NCBI GenBank assembly: GCA_034423195.1
Contig: DAOUIZ010000066.1
Span: forward strand, 122,909 to 186,908
DNA: 64,000 nucleotides
Origin: CATOSK01 sp034423195
GTDB lineage: Bacteria > Chloroflexota > Dehalococcoidia > Lucifugimonadales > UBA3495
Reading direction: 5' to 3'
Part shown: positions 43,689 through 51,108 of the stretch, piece by piece
How positions within the stretch are numbered: position 1 is the stretch's first letter
How the letters are laid out: each line of letters starts with the position of its first letter
Program-made: the position numbers and the translations under genes
Notes under the pieces: generated by a model
Seen by the model: the letters and a program-made list of their open reading frames with translations, nothing else
What the model was told of the DNA's origin: nothing
Databases searched by the model: none

Positions 43689-44561
43689 TTAGTCTTCAGG
43701 AAGTTCTGGATTGTCCCCGGCGTCGGCGGTGTCCGCCAGGGCGTTTGACGCGGTGCGGACAACCCTTGGCTCGCAGCGGACGGCGGTGGTCAGGAAGCCG
43801 CTGTGGGCGACCATCCGGTGGGCGGGCCGGACGCTCCGCTCGGCAACGTGCCAGGGCCGGAGCAGGGTTTCCACCGTCTCGATCATCTGGAAGCGGCCGT
43901 CCTGGCGCAGCTCCTCGGCCAGTTGGTGGACCTGGAGGACGGTCGGCAGGAAGCTGAGGAATATTCCCCCCATGACCAGGGCGTCCGCCACCGCGCCCAC
44001 GGCCTGCCAGGGCTCGGGAACGTCCAGCACGATGCGGTCGACGTCCTTCTCGGCGATGCCCTGGTAGATGTCGCCGATGGTGACGGTGAGGTTGGAGGCG
44101 TCGGGGGTCACCTTCTCGATGTTGCGCCGGGCGTTGGCGACGGTCTTCTCGTTAATCTCGTAGGTGATGACCCGTCCCGCCGACCCGACCGCCCGCAGCA
44201 GGGCGGCGGTGAGGGAGCCGGAACCGAGACCGGCCTCGACGACGGCGGCGCCGGGGAAGATGTCGGCCAGGGTGATGATGTTGCCCAGGTCCTTGGGATA
44301 GATTATCTGGGGCCCGCGGGGCATCTCCAGGACGAAGTCGCCCAGGGTGGGGCGGACGGCGAGGAAGACGTGGCCCCGGTCGGTGCGGTACCAGCCGCCG
44401 ACGGTGGAGTTGATGAGGCTGTCATGGGGAAGCTGTCCCAGGTGGCTGTGGAAGGTCTGCCCCGGGGACAGGGTCTGGAGGTAGCGGCGGTTCTTGCGGT
44501 CGAGGAGCAGGGCCATGTCGCCCGCCCCAAAGAGGTTCTTGTCTCCGGAATCCTCGCCCAT
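43689..44561 (-). CDS. trmI: tRNA (adenine-N1)-methyltransferase TrmI
   Basis: The 290-aa protein has the TrmI layout: N-terminal small domain with GQTFHSHLGQLPHDSLI and RPTLGDFVLEMPRGPQIIYPKDLG, the SAM motif AAVVEAGLGSGSLTAALL, the acidic ENEKT-type region in TYEINEKTVANARRN, and DRIVLDVPEPWQAV. It methylates A58 in the tRNA T loop. It forms a small operon with the upstream cupin gene and the HD gene. Confidence 0.92.
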   Translation of the reverse strand: MGEDSGDKNLFGAGDMALLLDRKNRRYLQTLSPGQTFHSHLGQLPHDSLINSTVGGWYRTDRGHVFLAVRPTLGDFVLEMPRGPQIIYPKDLGNIITLADIFPGAAVVEAGLGSGSLTAALLRAVGSAGRVITYEINEKTVANARRNIEKVTPDASNLTVTIGDIYQGIAEKDVDRIVLDVPEPWQAVGAVADALVMGGIFLSFLPTVLQVHQLAEELRQDGRFQMIETVETLLRPWHVAERSVRPAHRMVAHSGFLTTAVRCEPRVVRTASNALADTADAGDNPELPED

Positions 44562-44567
44562 GATTGT

Positions 44568-44954
44568 CTAGTCCCGGACGGACTCGGGGCGGGCGCCTTC
44601 CAGGTAGTGGGTGTGCTCGGCGGAGTAGGGATCGAGAGCGGGGAAGAAGACGAACAGCTCGGCGGTCTCGCCGCCGGTCACCCGGAAGGAATGCTCCGCC
44701 CCCGGCGGAATCACGACAGTGTGGTCCGGCCCGACGGTCTGAGTCTCCCCGTCCATGCTGACCTCGAGGGTGCCCTTGAGGATGACGATGAGCTCGTCGA
44801 TGGTGTGGGTGTGCAGGGGAGCGCCGGCGCCGGGCTCGGCGGTGTTGATGCTGAAGGTGCTGGTTACGCCCTGCTCGTGTCCGGCAACATCCCATTTGCG
44901 GTAGCCGGGACGCCAGGGTACCTCAGGGGCGTGGGCATGGCTGATGATGGGCAT
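44568..44954 (-). CDS. Single-domain cupin
   Basis: The 128-aa protein has one cupin barrel: PLHTHTIDELIVILKGTLEV and VIPPGAEHSFRV give the His-His-Glu-His metal set. It is unrelated in detail to the bicupin triplet at 23.9-26.2 kb. It lies 6 bp upstream of trmI, so the two are probably cotranscribed. Function unknown. Confidence 0.85.
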   Translation of the reverse strand: MPIISHAHAPEVPWRPGYRKWDVAGHEQGVTSTFSINTAEPGAGAPLHTHTIDELIVILKGTLEVSMDGETQTVGPDHTVVIPPGAEHSFRVTGGETAELFVFFPALDPYSAEHTHYLEGARPESVRD

Positions 44955-45178
44955 GGGTTCTCCCGTGGCCGCGGCAGGTTATCCGGTGGTGTTGGGGGAT
45001 TGTACCGCACATCGGGGCGGGGAGAAATTTTTTCTGTCCCATTTTGTCCCATTTGAGGGAAAGGGAGGGGGTCCCGGCTTGCCGGGGGTAAAAGCGGCTG
45101 AGGCTCTGGAACTATTGTATGGAGGCGGGTACGCGAAGGGCAAGGGGCAACTGTCAGTAGCGGGCGGGCACCGGGGTT

Positions 45179-45208
45179 CCGTTGGGGATTCATCCCCCAA
45201 ACCCCTGG
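45179..45208. repeat. Dispersed palindromic repeat R2, copy 3
   Basis: CCGTTGGGGATTCATCCC followed by CCAAACCCCTGG matches the copies at 4787 and 20316. It lies in the gap 44955-45294, which also holds two TGTCCCATTT-type motifs (45034-45055) and no gene. Confidence 0.65.
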
Positions 45209-45294
45209 GCGGAGGCCGTTGGTCCCGGCCCCGCCTCCTCGGGGATGACGTTCCTGGGCAGGGACGACGACGGGACGGGCCAGGGAAGGGCGCT

Positions 45295-46017
45295 CTAGCC
45301 GTCGTCTTCGGGACCGGTGAGTTCCGCGGAGCCTCGGTAGAGGGCGATGCCGAGGACGATATACCACAGCATGATGACGATGCCGGCGAGTCCGACGAGC
45401 CGGTAGAAGAGCGCGGTGTTATCCCCGTACTGGGCCAGGAAGAAGGACAGGATGGCCGCGGCGGACAGGACCACGGCGGCAATGGACAGGCCCTTCTGGA
45501 TGCCTCCGGCGAACCGGGAGGCCAGTCCCACGCCCAGGGCCAGGGAGCCGATGAAGAGGATGAGGGCAGCGGTAACCCTGAAGCCTCCCCGCACGGCTTC
45601 GATGGTCCCGACGGAAGCGTAGAGCTGCTGCTGCGGAATCTCGGTTACGGCGGGAGCAGTCAGGATGTGGACCACCAGGTTGGTCATGCCCCGCCCGATG
45701 GCCAGGCCGGCCAGGGCAAGAACGAGAGCTAGGACGCCGGACTGGACCAGGATGCCGGTGACGGTCCGGTTGTTCTGGGCCCGCATGAGGTGCCAGAAGC
45801 CCCAGATGGCCAGGACGGCCCCGATCATGCCCAGGTTGGCGCTGAGGTGCCCCAGGGTCGGGTATTCGCCCATGGCGCGGATGATGGCGATGACCTGGCC
45901 CGCCCGGGCCGAGGCGACGAAAATGCCGCCCGGGGTCAGGACGATGGCGGAGATCATCAGGAGCGGGCCGGCAATCAACAACATGCCGGCAAGTTTGCCG
46001 GCGGAAAGACCGTTCAC
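45295..46017 (-). CDS. Multispan membrane protein, unknown
   Basis: The 240-aa protein has about seven hydrophobic segments, starting LAGMLLIAGPLLMISAIVL and ending IVIMLWYIVLGIALYRGSA. No catalytic or transport motif is recognisable. The pattern resembles DUF4386-like small membrane proteins, but I cannot assign it firmly. It is monocistronic on the minus strand. Confidence 0.7.
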   Translation of the reverse strand: MNGLSAGKLAGMLLIAGPLLMISAIVLTPGGIFVASARAGQVIAIIRAMGEYPTLGHLSANLGMIGAVLAIWGFWHLMRAQNNRTVTGILVQSGVLALVLALAGLAIGRGMTNLVVHILTAPAVTEIPQQQLYASVGTIEAVRGGFRVTAALILFIGSLALGVGLASRFAGGIQKGLSIAAVVLSAAAILSFFLAQYGDNTALFYRLVGLAGIVIMLWYIVLGIALYRGSAELTGPEDDG

Positions 46018-46132
46018 GGGTTACCCTCCTCGTATGCGCCGGACATCCTGCCTCGCAGGTGGCCGTCTGGCCGGATGCCAGTCCTTCTGGGGCCCCGGGA
46101 GTTCGTCCTCAGAGTGTTGGCAACAAAACCTG

Positions 46133-46161
46133 AGTCTCAATCACGAAAACTGTTTGAGACT
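46133..46161. promoter_or_regulatory. Inverted repeat AGTCTCAA-n13-TTGAGACT
   Basis: Perfect 8-bp arms lie in the A+T-rich, 333-bp intergenic region 46018-46350 between two divergent genes, followed by ATAACACG and AAAAAAGTCATAAATTG. The symmetry and location suggest an operator; no further gene is seen in the gap. Confidence 0.4.
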
Positions 46162-46310
46162 ATGTTTCATAACACGTAGAATTTCGCAAAAAAGTCATAA
46201 ATTGTCAACCTGGCGTCAGGCTGATTGGGAGAACGGGGCGCAATCTGTGCCGGGCGTGTGATGCCAGGCGATGGAGGCGCGCTTCAGGGGATGGAATAAC
46301 AAGCCGGGTT

Positions 46311-46338
46311 TTGCACGGGCGGCGGGGCCTGGGATAAA
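46311..46338 (+). promoter_or_regulatory. Candidate promoter of the DUF2203 gene
   Basis: TTGCAC (46311-46316), a 16-bp spacer and GATAAA (46333-46338) lie just before the gene. The predicted transcript would start within about 10 nt of the ATG, and no Shine-Dalgarno is present, so initiation may be leaderless, as for hspR. Confidence 0.4.
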
Positions 46339-46350
46339 GTAGTTCCCGCT

Positions 46351-46749
46351 ATGATGAATCGCTATTTCACCCTGGAAGAGGCAATCGCCAGGCTGCCCTG
46401 GCTGGAGGACAAGTTCGCCGAGATGGTGCCGGTGCGGAACGAACTGGCCGTCCGGCAGGAGGAGCTGATCGGGCTGCTGCGCCGCCGCCGGAACAACGGG
46501 CACTCCAGCAGCGAGGAGGAGATTCACGCCTGCCAGCAGGCGGTGAACCGGCTGACCCGGGACCTGCAGCGGCACCTGAAGGAAGTAACCGACGAGGGCA
46601 TCCTGGTGCGGGACGTGGGCCGGGGGCTGGTGGACTTTCCCTCGCTGCGGGATGGGCGGGAGGTCCACCTGTGCTGGCTGCGGGGTGAGGCAACCATCGC
46701 CTACTGGCACGAGACCGACGCGGGGTTCCCGGGCCGCCAGCCGTTGTAG
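46351..46749 (+). CDS. DUF2203 family protein
   Basis: The 132-aa protein has the family start YFTLEEAIARLPWLEDKFAEM, a basic helical middle and the conserved end GILVRDVGRGLVDFPSLRDGREVHLCWLRGE then YWHETDAGFPGRQPL. The function is unknown. The protein is soluble. Start is either of two adjacent ATG codons (46351, 46354). Confidence 0.88.
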   Translation: MMNRYFTLEEAIARLPWLEDKFAEMVPVRNELAVRQEELIGLLRRRRNNGHSSSEEEIHACQQAVNRLTRDLQRHLKEVTDEGILVRDVGRGLVDFPSLRDGREVHLCWLRGEATIAYWHETDAGFPGRQPL

Positions 46750-46825
46750 CCATGTTTCCCGTGGAAGGCCGTCAGGCCCGGTATGGTAATCTGGCGGGAG
46801 GAAGTGCTGTGTTGGGACGGTCTGG

Positions 46826-47161
46826 GTGGAAATAACTTTCGCTAACCGGCGGCTGGAACGAGTCCTTTCCTCGCCGAGAATGCTGCAAAGGCAATACGGA
46901 CCGCGGATGGCCCGTGTTATTGAAGACCGCCTGGATGTCCTGCGGGGCGCCGATTCCCTGGCGATGGCGGCCCTTCGCCGGGACTTGCGACTACACCAAC
47001 TGGCAGGAAACCGGGACGAGCAGTTCGCAATTGACCTGGTGCATCCCTACCGCCTCATCATCCAAACCAGCAATCATCCTGTGCCCCGGAACCGGGACGG
47101 CGGAATTGACACCGAACAAGTTACCGCTGTCGTAATCCTGCAAGTTGTCGACTATCATTGA
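46826..47161 (+). CDS. HigB/RelE-type toxin
   Basis: The 111-aa GTG-initiated protein begins VEITFANRRLERVLSS and contains ADSLAMAALRRDLRLHQLAGNR and FAIDLVHPYRLIIQ, the HigB/RelE superfamily pattern of mRNA interferases acting at the ribosome. It lies 33 bp upstream of a HigA-ImmA protein on the same strand, the usual toxin-then-antitoxin order of HigBA. Expected to cleave mRNA when free of antitoxin; catalytic residues cannot be confirmed by eye. Confidence 0.8.
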   Translation: MEITFANRRLERVLSSPRMLQRQYGPRMARVIEDRLDVLRGADSLAMAALRRDLRLHQLAGNRDEQFAIDLVHPYRLIIQTSNHPVPRNRDGGIDTEQVTAVVILQVVDYH

Positions 47162-47194
47162 GGAAGCAGGGAAAAGACTCGGAAGGGCAACGAA

Positions 47195-48127
47195 ATGAGC
47201 AGCAGGAAGCGGGTATTCACCCCGAGCTATGCCAATCCTCCGGGCTGGGTGTTGGAAGGAGAACTGGAAACGCTGGGCATATCGCGGCCTGAGTTTGCCC
47301 TGCGGAGCGGCCTCTCAGAGAAGGACGTTGGCAAGGTAATCTCCGGTGAAGCTCCCATAGACACCGAAACGGCGGGCAGAATTGACCGGGTCCTGGGAGG
47401 CGGCCCCGAAATCTGGCTGCGGATGGAAGCCAATTACCGGCTCCGGTCGGCGCAGTTGTCCGAGATGGAAACTACCCCGGAATATGCGGCGTGGCTGAAG
47501 AGGATTCCGGTTGATGAACTGGCGGCCCGGGATGAGATTGACGAGCCGGAATCGGTGGGGACTACGGCGGCTCAGGTGCTGGCATTCTTCGGCGTCGCCA
47601 CCCTGGAGGAATGGCGGGCCAGGGAGGCCACGGCCAGGGACGCCCGCCGGTTTTCCCGACCGTTCGATGGCGACGAGGCGGTGCTGGCTGCCTGGCTGCA
47701 ATTCGGGGAAATCGAAGCGGTCTACGCCGATTGCCCCGAATATAACGAGGCCACGCTCAAGGAGTCGCTGGGACAGATACGGTCGCTGGCAGCCTGTGGG
47801 AATGAGGATAAGCGGCAGGAGGCGCAGCGTCTCTGCGGACGGGCCGGGGTCGTGCTGGTCTTCACCGAGCCGCTGGCGGGACTGGAGGTCAACGGGGCGG
47901 CGTGGTGGTTCTCCCCGGACCGGGCGGTCATCCAGCTAAATCCCCGCCACAAACCGGATGACGCCCTGTGGGGCTGCTTCTTCCACGAAGCGGCCCACAT
48001 CCTGCTGCACGACAGGAAGGATGTCTTCATCGACCTGCCCGGCAAGGCGGCGAAGGATGCGGCAATCCCGGAAGATGCCGAGGCCGACGCCTGGGTGGAT
48101 GACTTCCTGTTGGCCCCCCATGACTAA
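47195..48127 (+). CDS. HigA-type HTH fused to ImmA/IrrE peptidase domain
   Basis: The 310-aa protein has an XRE helix-turn-helix (ISRPEFALRSGLSEKDVGKVISGEAPIDTETAGRI, residues 28-62) with the HigA mark GGGPEIWLRMEANYRL, and a C-terminal ImmA/IrrE domain with the zinc motif FFHEAAHILLH. It should bind the toxin and its own promoter. It ends at DDFLLAPHD, where relatives usually continue for 40-60 residues; the methyltransferase start codon (48120) lies inside the last codons, so the C-terminus looks cut by the arrival of the next gene. Confidence 0.82.
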   Translation: MSSRKRVFTPSYANPPGWVLEGELETLGISRPEFALRSGLSEKDVGKVISGEAPIDTETAGRIDRVLGGGPEIWLRMEANYRLRSAQLSEMETTPEYAAWLKRIPVDELAARDEIDEPESVGTTAAQVLAFFGVATLEEWRAREATARDARRFSRPFDGDEAVLAAWLQFGEIEAVYADCPEYNEATLKESLGQIRSLAACGNEDKRQEAQRLCGRAGVVLVFTEPLAGLEVNGAAWWFSPDRAVIQLNPRHKPDDALWGCFFHEAAHILLHDRKDVFIDLPGKAAKDAAIPEDAEADAWVDDFLLAPHD

Positions 48128-49856
48128 CACCCTCTTCTACGGCGACAACCTCCTCGTCCTGCGCGACCACGTCCCCGACGCCTCCGTGGACCTGGTCTAC
48201 CTCGACCCGCCCTTCAACTCCAACGCCTCCTACAACGTCCTGTTCCGGGAAAAGTCCGGCGAGGAGTCGCCGGCCCAGATAAAGGCCTTCACCGATACCT
48301 GGGAGTGGACCCAGGAGACGGAGGCGACCTACGAGCTGGACATCATCCAGAGCCCGGCGGTGCCGGCGGCGGTGAAGGAGATGGTGTCGGCCTTCCGGGG
48401 GTTCATCGGGCGGAACGCGATGATGGCCTACCTGGTGATGATGGCTCCCCGGCTGGTGGAGCTGCACCGGGTCCTGAAGCCCACCGGCAGCCTGTACCTG
48501 CACTGCGACCCGACGGCCAGCCACTACCTGAAGATTCTGCTGGATGCGGTGTTTGGGAAGCAGTTTTTTAGAAGCGAAATCGTTTGGAAACGCAGTAATG
48601 CACACAACAAAGTAACCAAACAATATGGCCCTGTGCATGACACCATTCTGTTTTATTCCAAGAGTAATGACCTCTTCTTTGATCCGGGTCTAAGGCCATT
48701 GATGCGCGGATATGTCCACGACTGGTTCACTTCCGAGGATGAGAGGGGCCGTTTTAGAACAAATATGTTGACGGGGCCCGGAACTCGCACGGGATCCAGT
48801 GGACAACCTTGGCGAGGGTTTGATCCAACCACAGTAGGGCGCCATTGGGCCATACCGCGATCGCTCAGGGATATGTTGCCTTCGGAAGCAACGGATTGGA
48901 ATACTCAGGATGTGCTCGACTTCTTGGACGAAAACGGTGCAATTTATATCCCAAGGGACGGTGCTGGGCAGCCAAAATACAAGCAATACGTAACTGACGG
49001 AGTTGCTTACCAAGATGTTTGGGCTTACCAACCATACACAAACGGCACCTTGTACCAAACGCAAGAAAATATCGACGAAGACGTTAAGTGGCTTGAGCGA
49101 GGCGAGGAACGCCTCGGCTATCCCACCCAAAAACCATTGGGATTACTTGAGCGCATCATCCGGGCGTCGTCCAACGAGGGGGACGTGGTGCTGGACCCCT
49201 TCTGCGGCTGCGGCACGGCGGTGGCGGCGGCGCAGAAGCTGGGGCGTCAGTGGCTGGGCATCGACATCACCCACCTGGCCGTCGCCCTGATGAAGAACCG
49301 GCTCAGGACGGCCTTCGAGCTGGAGCCGGGGCGGGACTACGCGGTGGTGGGGGAGCCGGAGGACGCGGGCAGCGCCCGGGCCCTGTGGGAGCAGGACCCC
49401 TTCCAGTTCCAGTTCTGGGCCGTGTCCCTGCTGGAGGCCCAGCCCCAGTCGGAACAAAGGCGCGGCGCTGACCGGGGGATTGACGGGCTGCTCTACTTCA
49501 TCGACGGCCCCCGCCGCTCAACCCACAAGATAGTCGTCCAGGTGAAGGGGGGACGGGTGTCGTCGCCCCAGGTGCGGGACCTGAAGGGGGTGGTGGAGCG
49601 GGAGCAGGCGGCGCTGGGCCTGTTCATATCCCTGGACCCTCCCACCCGGGACATGCAGCGGGAGGCGGCCGGCGGCGGGCTGTTCCACTCGGACCTGTGG
49701 CAGCGGGACTATCCCAAGATTCAGCTGCGGACGGTGGGGGAGATGCTGTCCGGCCAGGGGTTCGACCTGCCGCCCCGTCCGGCCGCCTACCAGGCCGCCC
49801 AGCGGGTCCGCCGTCCCCAGGGCCGCCAGGGCGAAATGGAGGGCCTGGCCGGGTAG
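48120..49856 (+). CDS. DNA methyltransferase fused to a nuclease-like domain
   Basis: The 578-aa protein is a beta-class N4-cytosine/N6-adenine methyltransferase: motif IV LVYLDPPFNSNASYN near residue 30 precedes the SAM motif DPFCGCGTAVAAAQKLG near residue 360, with the target-recognition region between. After residue 430 an Mrr-like restriction-fold segment follows (RRGADRGIDGLLYFIDG, KIVVQVKGGRVSSPQVRDLKGVV). It could be a one-protein restriction-modification enzyme. The central region (about 48560-49150) has much lower G+C than both flanks. It overlaps the HigA-ImmA gene by 8 bp. Confidence 0.88.
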   Translation: MTNTLFYGDNLLVLRDHVPDASVDLVYLDPPFNSNASYNVLFREKSGEESPAQIKAFTDTWEWTQETEATYELDIIQSPAVPAAVKEMVSAFRGFIGRNAMMAYLVMMAPRLVELHRVLKPTGSLYLHCDPTASHYLKILLDAVFGKQFFRSEIVWKRSNAHNKVTKQYGPVHDTILFYSKSNDLFFDPGLRPLMRGYVHDWFTSEDERGRFRTNMLTGPGTRTGSSGQPWRGFDPTTVGRHWAIPRSLRDMLPSEATDWNTQDVLDFLDENGAIYIPRDGAGQPKYKQYVTDGVAYQDVWAYQPYTNGTLYQTQENIDEDVKWLERGEERLGYPTQKPLGLLERIIRASSNEGDVVLDPFCGCGTAVAAAQKLGRQWLGIDITHLAVALMKNRLRTAFELEPGRDYAVVGEPEDAGSARALWEQDPFQFQFWAVSLLEAQPQSEQRRGADRGIDGLLYFIDGPRRSTHKIVVQVKGGRVSSPQVRDLKGVVEREQAALGLFISLDPPTRDMQREAAGGGLFHSDLWQRDYPKIQLRTVGEMLSGQGFDLPPRPAAYQAAQRVRRPQGRQGEMEGLAG

Positions 49857-49861
49857 CCCCT

Positions 49862-50580
49862 TCTCCCGTCGTCCCTGCGGAGGCAGGGACCCATCAGCCT
49901 TCCCAGCAACCGGAGCAAACCCTCTCTCCCGTCGTCCCTGCGGAGGCAGGGACCCATCAGCCTTCCCAGGAACCGCTGCGGACAACGCAAGACCGGCCCC
50001 ATCCCACACCCAACACCTCTTCCCGTCGTTCCTGCGGAGGCAGGAACCCATCAGCTATCCCCCCAACCCTGTCTCCCGCACCCAGCACCCCTCCCGTCAT
50101 TCCCGCTCAGAGCCTGCCCCCGCGTAGGCGGGGGCGGGAATCCAGACCCCCGTAACCTCGTCCCCTCAGCAACCGCAACCGGAGCAAACCCCCTCTCCCG
50201 TCGTCCCTGCGGAGGCAGGGACCCATCAGCCTTCCCAGGAACCGCCGCGGACAACGCAAGACCGGCCCACTCCACACCCAACACCTCTTCCCGTCGTTCC
50301 TGCGGAGGCAGGAACCCATCAGCTATCCCCACAACCCTGTCTCCCGCACCCAGCACCCCTCCCGTCATTCCCGCTCAGAGCCTGCCCCTGGCGACTGAGG
50401 AGGGACGACGAAGGAGGGAAAGGGGCGGGAATCCAGACCCCCGTAACCTCGTCCCCTCAGCAACCGCAACCGGAGCAAACCCTCTCTCCCGTCGTCCCTG
50501 CGGAGGCAGGGACCCATCAGCCTTCCCAGGAACCGCCGCGGACAACGCAAGACCGGCCCCATCCCACACACCCACACCCT
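49862..50580. repeat. Noncoding tandem array of composite repeats (about 2.4 units)
   Basis: Units begin GGAGCAAACC at 49912, 50181 and 50472 (lengths 269 and 291 bp, third partial). Each unit holds a GTCCCTGC-ggag-GCAGGGAC hairpin, then a GTTCCTGC-ggag-GCAGGAAC hairpin, then an R1 palindrome. In total six hairpins lie at 49871, 49934, 50028, 50203, 50296 and 50494. The two full units differ mainly in the loop of R1 (50099-50151 short, 50367-50442 long). All ORFs here are repeat-derived and are not called. Confidence 0.85.
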
Positions 50581-50755
50581 CCCTCCAGTCACCCCCCACC
50601 CGCTGACAGTTGCCCATTGACACCCCCGCTGCCGCAACACTAACGTTGGTAGCAAAGAACATCGGAGCGGGAAATAGGTGCGGAAGGATAGTCAAAGAAA
50701 ACTCGGCCATCCCATTTTGCCATCCCCTGAGCTCTGGGTCCCGCGGGACCTCCCA

Positions 50756-50950
50756 CCACGGAAAATGTCCCTTTTCCCACGCTCAAATCACCCAAAAATG
50801 TCCCGAAATGTCTCAAACCGTCTCAATCGTGTCCCGGACGTGTCCCGAAACCACCCCGGATTGCCCCCAATTTGCCCCTAATGTCCCGCGTGTCCAGGGG
50901 ATTTTGAGCACGAAAACCGCCCAATGTCCCACAATGTCCCTTTTTCCATA
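50756..50950. repeat. Irregular TGTCCC motif cluster
   Basis: About nine copies of TGTCCC or one-mismatch variants occur in 195 bp, in contexts such as AAATGTCCCTTTT, AAATGTCCCGAAATGTC and GTGTCCCGGACGTGTCCC. Spacing is irregular. It lies in the 1.25-kb noncoding stretch between the methyltransferase and nasA. Similar clusters appear at 45034 and 60655. Confidence 0.6.
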
Positions 50951-51019
50951 ATTTGCGGCGAAGGAGGCGGCCCTCATAACCAATAACAAGCCGGGGGTTT
51001 ACACGGAGTTTACCCAGAT

Positions 51020-51081
51020 TTAGCCGGATCGTTACAACTTCGTAATCCCCACGCAAAACACCGCCGCCAGACTGGTATCAA
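51020..51081 (+). promoter_or_regulatory. Operator D and promoter of the nitrate operon
   Basis: Pentamers TTAGC (51020), GTTAC (51031), GTAAT (51042) and GCAAA (51053) are each separated by 6 bp. TGGTATCAA (51073-51081) supplies an extended -10 23 bp from the last pentamer. Layout and distance match operators A-C at the ammonium-transport locus, so nitrate and ammonium uptake are probably controlled by one regulator. nasA starts 28 bp later. Confidence 0.65.
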
Positions 51082-51108
51082 CCTGAATGGGATGGTTGGT
51101 ACCGGCAG

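Noticed and set aside
49862..50580. CRISPR array
   Set aside because: Repeats are long, composite and imperfect, with no regular spacers of unique sequence and no cas genes in the window.
49518..50710. Several minus-strand ORFs (products like MGSCLRRNDG)
   Set aside because: They read across the tandem repeats, overlap each other in different frames and have repeat-derived composition.
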